From contig NZ_OY764015.1 of the NCBI RefSeq assembly GCF_963667775.1, positions 1,195,168 through 1,259,167 of the forward strand: 64,000 nucleotides of DNA, read 5' to 3'. This stretch comes from an uncultured Trichococcus sp. (GTDB taxonomy: Bacteria; Bacillota; Bacilli; Lactobacillales; Aerococcaceae). Position 1 is the stretch's first letter; every line of letters begins with the position of its first letter. The position numbers and the translations under genes are program-made. Shown one piece after another: positions 46,874 to 56,616 of the stretch. Under the pieces are notes generated by a model. That model was not told the origin of the DNA. It saw nothing but the letters and a program-made list of their open reading frames with translations, and made no database searches.

Positions 46874-47809
46874 TCATTCGGATCCGCTGGCGGAATCTTC
46901 CGAAACGGACGCTTCAGCTTGTGCAAAAGGTGTAAAGTAGACGCCCACTTCAAGATCGATGATTCCTTTCGTCTCGCCTAATTGGCTCACGATATCAGGG
47001 TAGTACAGAATTTTTTCAGCAAATGACGGCAAAATCGCCCTCACTTCATTCCCGTCATTCATGTACACCGTGATTGTATACGGATTTTCTTCCGTCCCGG
47101 TGTATTTGATTTCAGAGATGCTGTTCTGGACACTGTCTGTCAATTGTACATATTGTTCGAGCAGTTCATCCAGATTCTGGTTCATTTCAAAGTTTGTAAT
47201 GACCGGATTGTTCCCGATTGGAACTTTCAGTCGTGTATCTGCCACCGTCCCATTCTCCAGCACATTGTAATAGCTGCCATCCGAGTAGACATAGGCAATG
47301 GTTTCGTGTTCCGTCACATGGATTGTGACGTCATTCATGCCGCGCAGCGTCACTTCCGCCGTTTTGACTTGCGCTAACGCATTTGTGACATACGCATCGA
47401 TTTTCTCGTCATTCCAGACGACGCCCAATGCGGTAAGCTGCCCGGTGATTTTACTGGCATCGATGATGTTTTGTTCCGGAACATCTTCCGCCCCTTCTAC
47501 ATAGATGTCTTTGATTTTTCCATATGGGGAGATCAGAAACCCGTTGAGGAGCGCTCCAGCCAAGAAAATGCTGTACCATCCAAAGTACCCTTGGCGTTTC
47601 TCTGTTCCGGCGGCTTTGGGAAGGCGTTTGCTTGTTTTCGACTTCGCTTTTTTCTCTCGCAACAAACGATGTATGCGGTCGTTCGGTGGGGTATTCTGCT
47701 TTAACTCAGCTTTGTTTTGCCTTTCCAGTTCAGCAGTTGCGCGCTGCCAGGGAGTCCCTTCCGACGAACTCTTCCTGTTCAGCTTCTGCCGGATCTTTCC
47801 GAAAACCAT
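46874..47809 (-). CDS. divIB: Cell division protein DivIB/FtsQ
   Basis: A 311-residue bitopic protein of the FtsQ/DivIB-FtsL-FtsB complex. It has a basic cytoplasmic N-terminus of about 75 residues, one membrane span (about 78-95), then the extracellular POTRA domain (IKDIYVEGAEDVPEQNIIDAS, about 99-165) and the FtsQ beta domain. The C-terminal tail is acidic and Ser-rich. It follows murG by 18 bases. Confidence 0.94.
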   Translation of the reverse strand: MVFGKIRQKLNRKSSSEGTPWQRATAELERQNKAELKQNTPPNDRIHRLLREKKAKSKTSKRLPKAAGTEKRQGYFGWYSIFLAGALLNGFLISPYGKIKDIYVEGAEDVPEQNIIDASKITGQLTALGVVWNDEKIDAYVTNALAQVKTAEVTLRGMNDVTIHVTEHETIAYVYSDGSYYNVLENGTVADTRLKVPIGNNPVITNFEMNQNLDELLEQYVQLTDSVQNSISEIKYTGTEENPYTITVYMNDGNEVRAILPSFAEKILYYPDIVSQLGETKGIIDLEVGVYFTPFAQAEASVSEDSASGSE

Positions 47810-47827
47810 CTGGTCTCCCTCCCTTTC

Positions 47828-48928
47828 TTACTTCTTCAAAGCAAAGATGACATCGATGATCCGGTCTGATGCATCCGTTATGCCCATCTGTTTAGCTTGC
47901 AAGGCCATTTCTTTGCGTGCCGTTTCATTGATCATCAGCTCATCGATGGCTCTGAACAATGATTCTGCCTGCAGATCTTTCTCTAGGATCATTTCGGCTG
48001 CCCCATTTTTCACCAGGCTTTCCGCATTTTTTTGCTGATGGTTGTTTGTGACATAAGGGCTCGGAATCAGAATGCTCGGCAAACCCAAAGCCATCACTTC
48101 CGTCAACGTGGTTGCGCCGCTGCGCGATACAATCAAGTCGGTGCGCTTGAATAATTTCGGCATATCATGGATGTACGGCACTATCCGGACATTGTCCAAA
48201 CAATCCGTCAGTGCGTTGATTTGTTGCTCCACTGCATTGAAGTGGACGTCTCCAGTAGCCAAGAGCACTTGATATGGCTTGTCTTTGAAGAGCGGATAGG
48301 CGGCTACGAAAGACTCATTCAGCTTCGCAGCTCCCCGGCTGCCCCCAAAAATCAAAACGGTCGGCAACTCTTCCTTCAGTCCATATTCCTTCAGGTCGGC
48401 ACTCTCCTTCAAAGAAGCTACTTCCTGCGCTCGGGGATTCCCGGTGAACACAATTTTCTCCGGATAGGCAGAGAAGTCAGCGCGGGCATCCTCAAAACAA
48501 ATACAGATGCGATCCACAACCCGGCTCAAAAATTTGTTTGTGACACCTGCGACTGAATTTTGCTCGTGGATGATTGTCGGCACACCAAGTTTCGAGGCTG
48601 CATACAGGACCGGGGCGCACACATAGCCGCCCGTCCCGATCACGACGTCCGGTTGGAATGCCTTGATGATTTTCTTCGAGTCCGAGATGCTCTTGATCAT
48701 CAAGTAGACCGTCTTGAGGTTCTGAAGCGATAGGCTTCGGCGAAGACCCTGAATCTTGACGGATTTGAAGGCGACACCCGCCTTTGGTACGATTGTGCTT
48801 TCCAGCCCGCGTTCCGTGCCCACATACAGAAACTCGCTATCGGGATATCTTTCTTTGATTCGGTTCATCAGGGCTAAAGCCGGGTAGATGTGCCCGCCTG
48901 TTCCCCCACCGGATAATACTATTTTCAT
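47828..48928 (-). CDS. murG: UDP-GlcNAc:lipid I N-acetylglucosaminyltransferase MurG
   Basis: A 366-residue GT-B enzyme that turns lipid I into lipid II on the inner membrane face. The glycine loops GGGTGGHIYP (7-16) and FGGSRGAAKLNES are intact, as is the donor-binding RSGATTLTE. It starts 15 bases after murD. Confidence 0.97.
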   Translation of the reverse strand: MKIVLSGGGTGGHIYPALALMNRIKERYPDSEFLYVGTERGLESTIVPKAGVAFKSVKIQGLRRSLSLQNLKTVYLMIKSISDSKKIIKAFQPDVVIGTGGYVCAPVLYAASKLGVPTIIHEQNSVAGVTNKFLSRVVDRICICFEDARADFSAYPEKIVFTGNPRAQEVASLKESADLKEYGLKEELPTVLIFGGSRGAAKLNESFVAAYPLFKDKPYQVLLATGDVHFNAVEQQINALTDCLDNVRIVPYIHDMPKLFKRTDLIVSRSGATTLTEVMALGLPSILIPSPYVTNNHQQKNAESLVKNGAAEMILEKDLQAESLFRAIDELMINETARKEMALQAKQMGITDASDRIIDVIFALKK

Positions 48929-48943
48929 AAGCGCATAGGTCCT

Positions 48944-50332
48944 CTAGAAAGAACCATCCTCCTCACTTGTGGCTTTGACCACGGAATGGACAGCATCCGT
49001 AAATGTTTTGCCGCGCACTTCAAAGTTCTTGTACTGATCCCAGCTCGCGCAGGCCGGAGACAACAGGATTGTGTCGCCTTCTTCACTGTACTGATAGCTG
49101 ATCGGAACCGCACTGGCGACATGATCCGTCACGACGATTTCTTCGATGCCGGCTTTCTCGCCTGCGTCCTTCAATTTATCGGCCGTTTCTCCGAAGACGA
49201 TCAACGTCTTCACATTCCCAAGGAAGGGAACGAGTTCATCGAATGTATTCCCGCGGTCCAATCCTCCCGCCAACAGAATGATCGGCGTCCGGAAACTGCT
49301 CAGAGCTGTTTTGGTGGCGAGGATATTCGTTGCTTTCGAGTCATTGTAGAATTTCCTGCCATTGAGTTCGGCTACGAATTGGATCCGGTGCTCGACCCCA
49401 TAAAAGAGATGGAAAGCCGCTACGATTGCGTCGTTGACTACACCTGACAATTTCGCTACAGCGATTGCGGCCAATGCGTTTTCGATGTTGTGTTCTCCGG
49501 GAACCCTCAGATCGGAAATATCCATCACTTTTTCGTCCTTGAAATACAGCGAACCTTCTGATGCATAGGCTCCATCCTTCAAAATCTGCGTACGTGAAAA
49601 AGGAACAATCTGGGCTTTTGAATGTTGGGATAATGTACGCAATTCCTCCTGATCCCAATTCAAAACGAGATAATCATCCGCTGTTTGGTTTTCGGTTATG
49701 CGCCACTTCGCTTTGACGTATTCTTTGCGGTCCCCATGATAATCCAGGTGGGCTTCCGTAATGTTCGTTATGACGGCGATGGCTGGTCTCATCGCCTCGA
49801 TGCCCATCAATTGGAAGCTGGACAGTTCCATTACGACATCGTCGTCTGCAGTCGCCACGCGTGCCACTGCCGATGCAGGAACGCCGATGTTTCCAGCTTT
49901 ATAGGCTTTCCCTATTTTTCTGCCCGCATTCAGCAGATCCGTTATCATCGTCGTGGTCGTGGTCTTTCCGTTCGTGCCTGTCACACCGATCAGTCGGCCT
50001 TCGAGGATTTCCGCAGCCAACTCAACCTCGGTCAATACGGGAATCCCTAACTCAAGCGCTCGTTTGACCATCGGGTTGTTGTACGGGATGCCCGGATTTT
50101 TGACCATGAAGGAAAACGACTCATCCAGTAGCTCTAGCGGATGGGATCCAGCAATGACTTTGATGCCGGATGAAATCAACTCCTTGGCATCCGGATTGTC
50201 GTTCAATTCCTTCGCATCATTGACCGTAACCATCGCGCCTAGTTCCAGGAGCAGTTTGGCCGCGTTCATGCCGCTGAGTGCGAGGCCCAGCACCAACACT
50301 TTTTTATTTTCGAATCGATTATTTGTTTTCAT
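48944..50332 (-). CDS. murD: UDP-N-acetylmuramoyl-L-alanine:D-glutamate ligase MurD
   Basis: A 462-residue Mur ligase adding D-Glu. The P-loop GVTGTNGKTTT (116-126), LELSS-like MELSSFQL and the C-terminal LLSPACASWDQY are family signatures. It lies between mraY and murG, with an 18-base gap after mraY. Confidence 0.97.
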   Translation of the reverse strand: MKTNNRFENKKVLVLGLALSGMNAAKLLLELGAMVTVNDAKELNDNPDAKELISSGIKVIAGSHPLELLDESFSFMVKNPGIPYNNPMVKRALELGIPVLTEVELAAEILEGRLIGVTGTNGKTTTTTMITDLLNAGRKIGKAYKAGNIGVPASAVARVATADDDVVMELSSFQLMGIEAMRPAIAVITNITEAHLDYHGDRKEYVKAKWRITENQTADDYLVLNWDQEELRTLSQHSKAQIVPFSRTQILKDGAYASEGSLYFKDEKVMDISDLRVPGEHNIENALAAIAVAKLSGVVNDAIVAAFHLFYGVEHRIQFVAELNGRKFYNDSKATNILATKTALSSFRTPIILLAGGLDRGNTFDELVPFLGNVKTLIVFGETADKLKDAGEKAGIEEIVVTDHVASAVPISYQYSEEGDTILLSPACASWDQYKNFEVRGKTFTDAVHSVVKATSEEDGSF

Positions 50333-50350
50333 CTATTTCTCCCCTTTCGC

Positions 50351-51316
50351 TTAGACAAGCAGCCACAAAGCTAAAATTGCAGATAGTAAACCTACCGCCC
50401 AGAAAGTCAGGACAACGCGCCATTCGCTCCAACCGCTCATTTCGAAATGATGGTGGATCGGGGACATCTTAAAGATGCGCTTTCCGCGCAACTTGAAGGA
50501 ACCAACCTGAAGCATAACGCTAGCCGTTTCAATGACGAAAACAAGACCGATCAGCAGCAACGACCACTCCAGATGCAACGCCAACGAAACAACAGCGAGT
50601 CCTGCACCCAATGCCAATGAGCCGACATCTCCCATAAAGATTTTCGCTGGTTTTTTATTGAAAAAGAAGAACCCGATCAGGCCTCCCACGATTGCGATAC
50701 AGAACAGCAAGACTTCCAATTGTCCCTGGCGGTATGCCAATACCCCGTATGCAGTATAAGCGATGCTTGCTGTACCTGCGACCAATCCGTCCAATCCATC
50801 GGTCAAATTCACAGCATTCGAAAAACCGGTGATCCAGATGATCGTGAACGCAGCGAACACAAACCAGTTATGGATTTGCCCAAACAAAGGAATCGTGATC
50901 AAAGGATCCGATCCCGATAAGAAGAACAGCGCGACAAAGACGAAAGACCCGGCTAATTGCGAAATGAACTTTTGCTTGGAAGTCAGACCTTCATTTTGTT
51001 TTTTGAATATTTTCAGGAAATCATCCAAAAATCCGATCGCTGCGAAAAACAACAGAACGAAAAGCAACATAGCCAATTTCACGGTAAGGACATCTTTCCA
51101 TACCGCTGTCCCGATAACAGTCAGGATTGCTGCGATGATGAAGACGACTCCCCCCATCGTCGGTGTACCGCTTTTGACTTGATGCCATTTAGGGCCTTCT
51201 TCTCTTGTGACCTGTCCGAATTGTTTCACTTTAAAATAGCCGATAAAAATTGGCATCATGCTGATTGTAATGGCAAAGCTGATCGATAAAGGCAGCAGCA
51301 TTTCTGTCCAATGCAT
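50351..51316 (-). CDS. mraY: Phospho-N-acetylmuramoyl-pentapeptide transferase MraY
   Basis: A 321-residue polytopic enzyme with about ten spans that makes lipid I from UDP-MurNAc-pentapeptide and undecaprenyl phosphate. The active-site segments NLTDGLDGL, FMGDVGSLALG and MSPIHHHFE are all present. The GGVVF segment near residue 54 is typical. It follows the PBP by 63 bases. Confidence 0.97.
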   Translation of the reverse strand: MHWTEMLLPLSISFAITISMMPIFIGYFKVKQFGQVTREEGPKWHQVKSGTPTMGGVVFIIAAILTVIGTAVWKDVLTVKLAMLLFVLLFFAAIGFLDDFLKIFKKQNEGLTSKQKFISQLAGSFVFVALFFLSGSDPLITIPLFGQIHNWFVFAAFTIIWITGFSNAVNLTDGLDGLVAGTASIAYTAYGVLAYRQGQLEVLLFCIAIVGGLIGFFFFNKKPAKIFMGDVGSLALGAGLAVVSLALHLEWSLLLIGLVFVIETASVMLQVGSFKLRGKRIFKMSPIHHHFEMSGWSEWRVVLTFWAVGLLSAILALWLLV

Positions 51317-51379
51317 ATGATTTCCTCCTAATAGGTGTTTTACATTTTTAAATTGATTTCTGTTTATGGTGCCGAACGC

Positions 51380-53539
51380 TTATTCCAGAATGACCCGGAC
51401 TTCCGTGGCCGCGTTCAGAATGGAGCCCGTCTCCAGACTCTGGAACACGACATAGCCTTCGCCTTCAAAAGTAAAGTTGATGCCTGCAATTTCTGCCACT
51501 TTCAGGACATCGTCTTTTGACCACCCGTAAACATCAGGCATCGTCATCGCGCCTTCCGTCATGAGGATCGCCTTCTGGTTCGTGATCGTCTGCGTTCCGG
51601 CGTATGGGTATTGCTGGACGATCCGGCTGCCGCTGCCGATGACTGCTGCATCATTATAGCCGACAGCAGTCAGCGCCGCCAAAGCTTCATCTTTGGATAA
51701 ATTTGTCACTTCCGGCATCGAGGCTTGATTGACATCCCCGGCCACTTCCGTATTCAGGTTGTCATACTCGATTGCCCTTGTCATGAATGGATTGAATATT
51801 TTTGACAGATATTTGGAGCCATTCAGACTGTCCAAATTTGCGGGTCGTTTCATGGTCAAATACAGGATGTAGCTGGGATCATCCGCTGGAGCGAATCCGA
51901 CTACCGAGTAAAGATAGTTGGAATAGCCAGTATAATACCCACCTGTTGTGGAATTGACCACTTCAGCAGTACCTGTTTTTGCGGCGATCTCTGTCCCCTC
52001 GATTTGGTACGCTTGACCGGAGCCATTCTCGTTATAGACGACTTCTTTCAGGTAACTCAGGACCGTTTGGGCGGTCTCAGCCGTGATCGGAGATCCCACT
52101 TCTTCAGGCTCGATAGCGGTGACCTCACCCGTATTCGGATCTTCCGTTCGATCCAGGTAGTTGAGTTTCATCATGGTGCCCTCGTTTGCGATTGCCGTAA
52201 AAGCTTGCATCAATTGGAAGGGCGTAACGGTTACCCCTTGTCCGAATGCCGTGTTTGCCTTTTCCAGCGGATAGGTATAGCTGTAATTCCCCGTCGCTTC
52301 ATTTTCAAATCCCGAATCAGTTGATTGGCCGATACCAAAAGCTTTCATGTAGGACTCCCAAACATCATAGCCCATCGTTTGAACTAGCTTCACGAATGCT
52401 ACATTACTTGAGCGCGCCAATCCTTCGAGGTAGGTGATATTGCCCCACCCATCCTTATTGTAGTCACGGATGGTTCCACCTTCCACTTCCACATTGCCGG
52501 AAGCATAGGTAGCAAAAGGACTGAACACCCCCTCGTTCACGGCTGCCGCTAAAGTCAAAATTTTGAAAGTGGAACCAGGTTCATAGGTATCCTCCACCAA
52601 CAGATTCTGCCATTGCGCATCGATGCCTTCTTTGGTTGTGGCGTTGAAGGTGGGCCGCTGCGAGGCCGCCAGGATTGCGCCAGTGTCCGGATCGACCAAC
52701 ATAGCTGTCATCGATTCCGGTTCGGCCTCTGCATACACTTGGGACATCAGGCTTTCCAGATAGATCTGTAGCCGACTGTCGAGCGTCAGATAAAGATTCT
52801 CACCTTCCACAGGGTCCTCTTCCTGAATCTGCGTACCCGGTATCCTGTACCCCTTTGAATCTTCTTGGTAGGTGATTTTCCCATCACTTCCATCCAAGGC
52901 ATCATCATACAGGGACTCTATTCCCATCATGCCGACCAGTTTCTTTTCCTCGTTTGTGTCTGCTTCCTCATCGCTGGTTGAACTTTGAGCGAAGCCGACA
53001 AGATGAGAAGCAAAAATCCCATTTGGGTAGAGTCTGGAAGGCGTCTCCTCAAATGTAATGCCCGGAAGCTCTTCCGCTTCAATGCCGGATTTTGTCGCAT
53101 AATTCAGGTTGGTTCCTGCGCTGCCGAATTCGACTTGCTTCAAGTTCTCCTGATTCAGGATGGCCAGAATTTCTTCTTTGCTCATGCTGATGTATTCTGC
53201 CAGAATTTCAGCAGTTTTTTCCTTGTTGATGATATGATTCGGATTTTCTTTATCTTCACTCCATTCGTCGGTCAAAACGGCCACCAACGAATAAGAAGTA
53301 GCATCCAAGGCAATGGGATTACCACCTATGTCATAGATGGTACCTCTTTTTGCGGCAAGGATACTACTTCTGGTATATAAGTTATTAACATGCTCGCTTA
53401 GATTCTCGCCATTTACCTTCTTGGTGATCATGATCATAGAAAAACGAAAAATAAATACAAGAAATAGTAAACCTGTCAAACCAACCATGATACGAGTCAT
53501 TTTTTTTCGGTTTTTTTGAGGATTAGCTGTTTTTTTCAT
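51380..53539 (-). CDS. pbpB: Division transpeptidase, class B penicillin-binding protein (PBP2x/PBP2b type) with two PASTA domains
   Basis: A 719-residue FtsI-type transpeptidase. It has an N-terminal membrane span (about 14-38), a dimerisation domain, then the transpeptidase domain with SxxK STFK (323-326), SxN SSN (377-379) and KTG (521-523). Two C-terminal PASTA domains (about 590-655 and 656-719) bind wall fragments. It overlaps ftsL by four bases (ATGA), so FtsL and PBP are coupled. Motifs are intact, with no sign of a beta-lactam-resistance mosaic that could be judged here. Confidence 0.96.
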   Translation of the reverse strand: MKKTANPQKNRKKMTRIMVGLTGLLFLVFIFRFSMIMITKKVNGENLSEHVNNLYTRSSILAAKRGTIYDIGGNPIALDATSYSLVAVLTDEWSEDKENPNHIINKEKTAEILAEYISMSKEEILAILNQENLKQVEFGSAGTNLNYATKSGIEAEELPGITFEETPSRLYPNGIFASHLVGFAQSSTSDEEADTNEEKKLVGMMGIESLYDDALDGSDGKITYQEDSKGYRIPGTQIQEEDPVEGENLYLTLDSRLQIYLESLMSQVYAEAEPESMTAMLVDPDTGAILAASQRPTFNATTKEGIDAQWQNLLVEDTYEPGSTFKILTLAAAVNEGVFSPFATYASGNVEVEGGTIRDYNKDGWGNITYLEGLARSSNVAFVKLVQTMGYDVWESYMKAFGIGQSTDSGFENEATGNYSYTYPLEKANTAFGQGVTVTPFQLMQAFTAIANEGTMMKLNYLDRTEDPNTGEVTAIEPEEVGSPITAETAQTVLSYLKEVVYNENGSGQAYQIEGTEIAAKTGTAEVVNSTTGGYYTGYSNYLYSVVGFAPADDPSYILYLTMKRPANLDSLNGSKYLSKIFNPFMTRAIEYDNLNTEVAGDVNQASMPEVTNLSKDEALAALTAVGYNDAAVIGSGSRIVQQYPYAGTQTITNQKAILMTEGAMTMPDVYGWSKDDVLKVAEIAGINFTFEGEGYVVFQSLETGSILNAATEVRVILE

Positions 53540-53916
53540 CGCGTAACATTCCTAACGTTTGCTTCATTCATTTCCAGACCAAGTTCTTTTGCTATCTCGA
53601 TGATGCGGTCATATCTTGAAAGTTCTTGGACTTCTTGCTCCAAATTTTGATTTTCCAGACCAATCGCAATGCTGTCATTTTGCAGATCCTGCAACGCTCT
53701 GTTCTGATTGGAGAGGGTCACTTGTGTAGCCAACGATAGCAGCAACACAATCAAGGCACTTAACAGCGTGATGGTAATGGCAATTTTTTCAATTTTGACA
53801 TATTTATCTCTAACGGCTTTGTAGCCTTTCGGTGCAGGCTGGCCTTTTCTAGGTTCTGTCAGTTCTTTCGGCAGCATCGGTTCTGCTATCGCCGCCCTAT
53901 ATTCAGGTAGTGCCAC
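53536..53916 (-). CDS. ftsL: Cell division protein FtsL
   Basis: A 126-residue bitopic protein: a basic cytoplasmic stretch of about 45 residues, one span (about 47-66), then a short leucine-zipper-like coiled coil. This is the layout of the Firmicute FtsL, which partners DivIB and the division PBP. The GTG start (53916) follows GAGGAGAGGA. It lies between rsmH and pbpB. Confidence 0.88.
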   Translation of the reverse strand: MALPEYRAAIAEPMLPKELTEPRKGQPAPKGYKAVRDKYVKIEKIAITITLLSALIVLLLSLATQVTLSNQNRALQDLQNDSIAIGLENQNLEQEVQELSRYDRIIEIAKELGLEMNEANVRNVTR

Positions 53917-54008
53917 TTAATCCTCTCCTCCCCCGAAATAAACTGTGCAGTCCAAGCACAATTTATTGGTTCCGGCTGATATTCTTTAATTACAGAGCTA
54001 TGCTCCTG

Positions 54009-54959
54009 TTATTTCTTGATTCTTTCGATGACACGCAATTTTGCACTTTGAGAACGCGAATTTTCACTCAATTCCGCCTCATTGGGCATGATTGGTTTTC
54101 GGCTGACCAGCTTGTAGTCCGCTTCGTATTCCTCAGGAAGAATAGGCAACAGCGGCAAAGTTTCCTCTTTCGAACTGGCTTCTTTGAAAAGGACTTTCAC
54201 GATCCTGTCCTCCAAGGATTGGAAGGAAATGACGCTCATGCGCCCTCCAACATTCAGCATCTTCAAGCCATCTTCTATCGAATCTTCAATAGCGGACAAT
54301 TCGTCGTTGACGGCGATGCGCAAAGCTTGGAAAATGCGCTTAGCCGGATGTCCACCTTTTCTTCTGGCCGGTGCCGGAATGCAGTCTTTAATGATTTCGA
54401 CCAGTTCGCCGGTTGTCTCGATCGGTTGGGTTTCCCTGATGTTTTCAATTTTACGGGCAATCTGTTTTGAAAATTTTTCTTCGCCATAACGGTAAAAAAT
54501 CTTCACCAATTCAGCAAAAGGCCACTCGTTCACAATAGCGCGGGCCGTCAATTCCTGCTCTTGGTCCATGCGCATGTCGAGTGGTGCATCATAGCGGTAA
54601 CTGAACCCGCGTTCGGCCTGGTCCAATTGCGGGGAGGAAACTCCCAGATCGTACAGGATGCCGTCTACGCCAAAAATGCCGCGGCTTTCCAGTTCTTCTT
54701 TGATATTCCGAAAATTGGACTTGATGAGTGTCACCATGCCTTTTTCGATATAACTCGCCAAAGCTGCTTCCGCATTTTCGATGGCGATACGGTCTTGATC
54801 AAAGGCATACAGATGCCCCTTTTCATTTAATTTTGATAAAATCACGCTACTGTGTCCCGCACCACCTAAAGTGCAATCGACATAGACACCATCCGGTTTG
54901 ATGTTCAAACCATCGATGGACTCGTTCAGCAACACGCTATAATGTTCAAATTTTTCCAT
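54009..54959 (-). CDS. rsmH: 16S rRNA m4C1402 methyltransferase RsmH (MraW)
   Basis: A 316-residue SAM-dependent enzyme that methylates N4 of C1402 in 16S rRNA. The SAM-binding start [12 protein letters not shown] (27-38), the [10 protein letters not shown] segment and the C-terminal [23 protein letters not shown]-type region identify it. It starts 8 bases after mraZ. In this family the two genes are always linked at the head of the dcw cluster. Confidence 0.97.
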   Translation of the reverse strand: MEKFEHYSVLLNESIDGLNIKPDGVYVDCTLGGAGHSSVILSKLNEKGHLYAFDQDRIAIENAEAALASYIEKGMVTLIKSNFRNIKEELESRGIFGVDGILYDLGVSSPQLDQAERGFSYRYDAPLDMRMDQEQELTARAIVNEWPFAELVKIFYRYGEEKFSKQIARKIENIRETQPIETTGELVEIIKDCIPAPARRKGGHPAKRIFQALRIAVNDELSAIEDSIEDGLKMLNVGGRMSVISFQSLEDRIVKVLFKEASSKEETLPLLPILPEEYEADYKLVSRKPIMPNEAELSENSRSQSAKLRVIERIKK

Positions 54960-54967
54960 TTCTGCAC

Positions 54968-55399
54968 CTACAATCCAAAGTCGATCATCGTTTCGGCAAT
55001 ATCTTCGAAGTTTTCAGCAGCCTCTTCAGCAAATGCTTCCCACTTCTCGTTGCTCCATATTTCTATACGGTCGGCCACACCGACAATACGACATTCTTTT
55101 TCAATTTTCGCATAATCCAATAATGTTTGAGGGATATTGATGCGCCCTTGCTTATCCAATTCGGCTTCCGTAGCGGCTGAATAGAAAAAACGGGTAAAAG
55201 CACGCGCATCTTTTTTGGCAAGGGGCAACTGTATCAATTTTTCTTGAATCAGTTCCCATTGGCTTAATGGATAGCCGAATAAACAGCCGTCCAATCCACG
55301 GGTGATGATGAAGGTATCGCCTAATTCCTCACGAAATTTTGCGGGCATGATCAATCTCCCTTTCGCGTCTACATTGTGTTTGAATTCTCCCATCAACAT
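54968..55399 (-). CDS. mraZ: Transcriptional regulator MraZ
   Basis: A 143-residue protein of two AbrB-like repeats, each with the DxxGR signature: [13 protein letters not shown] (about 11-23) and [12 protein letters not shown] (about 80-92). MraZ binds direct repeats in front of its own gene and modulates the mraZ-rsmH-fts operon. The start MLMGEF (55399) fits the family; longer frames cross the binding repeats. Four phased repeats at 55433-55472 are the likely operator. Confidence 0.96.
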   Translation of the reverse strand: MLMGEFKHNVDAKGRLIMPAKFREELGDTFIITRGLDGCLFGYPLSQWELIQEKLIQLPLAKKDARAFTRFFYSAATEAELDKQGRINIPQTLLDYAKIEKECRIVGVADRIEIWSNEKWEAFAEEAAENFEDIAETMIDFGL

Positions 55400-55432
55400 A
55401 TAGACACTCGCCCCCACCTTCAAATATGTTCT

Positions 55433-55472
55433 CAGTCTACCACATCCCCCCACTTTCTACCACATTTTCCCG
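55433..55472 (-). promoter_or_regulatory. MraZ-binding repeats ahead of mraZ
   Basis: On the minus strand four successive 10-base units read CGGGAAAATG, TGGTAGAAAG, TGGGGGGATG and TGGTAGACTG. That is a TGGKR core every ten bases on one face of the helix. MraZ boxes described in other bacteria are TGGGN cores spaced ten bases apart. Their place 34 bases before the mraZ start supports autoregulation. No good -10/-35 pair was identified. Confidence 0.7.
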
Positions 55473-55483
55473 AACAATTCATA

Positions 55484-55531
55484 AAAAAAACAAATTGATT
55501 TCGATTATTTATCGAAACCAATTTGTTTTTA
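55484..55531 (-). terminator. Terminator of the glycosyltransferase gene
   Basis: CAAATTG-ATTTCGAT pairs with ATCGAAA-CCAATTTG, flanked by an A-run and a T-run. It separates the DUF3397-glycosyltransferase unit from mraZ. Confidence 0.75.
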
Positions 55532-55542
55532 GTTGTTATCCA

Positions 55543-56586
55543 TCATTTTGTCCGCGGAACTGATATTCCCCCACTATCCGCCTCATGCAACCGGATGGCA
55601 GTTTCGTAAGCGCGCCTCAGTTCAGAACCGACGTAGCTTAGATCCTTCTGGCGTATATGCTCCTGCCCTGCAGCCTTCAAAGAAGGCAAGGTCCCTTCCA
55701 AAATGCCGGTGATTAACCTCCGGAAATCGTCATTTGTCTTGCCTTTATAGACGTGTTTGCCATCAAGCAGATCGGCCTCATAGATCGGTATATCCCGAAT
55801 CAGGATCTCCTGACCCATGGCGAGCGCCTCCAAGAGGACGATTCCTTCCGTTTCTTCGTACGTTGGAAAGAAAAACAAGTCAGCACCACAGTATGCGTTC
55901 CGGAGCTCACCAGGAGTCACGTAGCCGGCAAATTGCAGATTAGGCAATTTTGTCTCTACGGCTTCACGGATTTCCCGCGGGACTTGGTGGAGGTTCAAGT
56001 ACCCGAACCAGATGAACTGGTAAGCAGGCAGCGCCTTGGCTAACGCAACGAAATCAAGGATCCCTTTCCGTTTGATATAAAGTCCGACCGACATGACGAC
56101 TTTGTCTGCTGCTCTATATCCATATTTCTTGCGGAATGACGCACCCATTTCTGCAGTCGCTTGGTAAAACGATAAGTCGATTCCGTTCGAAACCGGTATG
56201 ATCGGTTGTTGCAACCCCGCCTTTTGCAGCAATTGTTTGGAATAAGGAGTCGGCGTCAATACGACATCCCCATGGCTGTAACAGTGCAGAATCCACTTGC
56301 TGAACAGCGGCGCAGCCGCATTGGAGAAGATAAAGGAATTCCGGAAGTCCTCCTTTGTGGAGTGGGCATGGTAAACAATCGGTTTCCCCTGCTTTTTGAC
56401 TCTATGCAACAGACGATAGGATTGGCCGAAGTAGGTATTGATGTGCATCAGATCAAAATCATCCCGGTAGTCTGTCGTAAAAGCTATCCCTTCCAGAGCG
56501 AGTGCTTTTTTCTGGTGCTCGATCGCTCTGCCTAATCCGGATTTCCCGATGTATTTCATGCCTTCAGAGTACAATAATACTTTCAT
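55543..56586 (-). CDS. GT4-family glycosyltransferase, possibly glycolipid-forming (LafB/CpoA-like)
   Basis: A 347-residue GT-B retaining glycosyltransferase. The N-terminus is SEGMKYIGKSGLGRAIEHQ, then NTYFGQSYRLL and the acceptor-side segment HAHSTKEDFRNS. The nucleotide-sugar site shows the EX7E pattern in EETEGIVLLEALAMG (about 240-254). It resembles the second glycosyltransferases of glycolipid synthesis in Lactobacillales (CpoA/LafB), as I recall that N-terminus. No LafA partner is adjacent. Lipoteichoic acid anchor synthesis is inferred. It lies 30 bases after the DUF3397 gene. Confidence 0.8.
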   Translation of the reverse strand: MKVLLYSEGMKYIGKSGLGRAIEHQKKALALEGIAFTTDYRDDFDLMHINTYFGQSYRLLHRVKKQGKPIVYHAHSTKEDFRNSFIFSNAAAPLFSKWILHCYSHGDVVLTPTPYSKQLLQKAGLQQPIIPVSNGIDLSFYQATAEMGASFRKKYGYRAADKVVMSVGLYIKRKGILDFVALAKALPAYQFIWFGYLNLHQVPREIREAVETKLPNLQFAGYVTPGELRNAYCGADLFFFPTYEETEGIVLLEALAMGQEILIRDIPIYEADLLDGKHVYKGKTNDDFRRLITGILEGTLPSLKAAGQEHIRQKDLSYVGSELRRAYETAIRLHEADSGGISVPRTK

Positions 56587-56616
56587 GATATTTGCCCCCC
56601 CTCTTTGAATTTCGGA

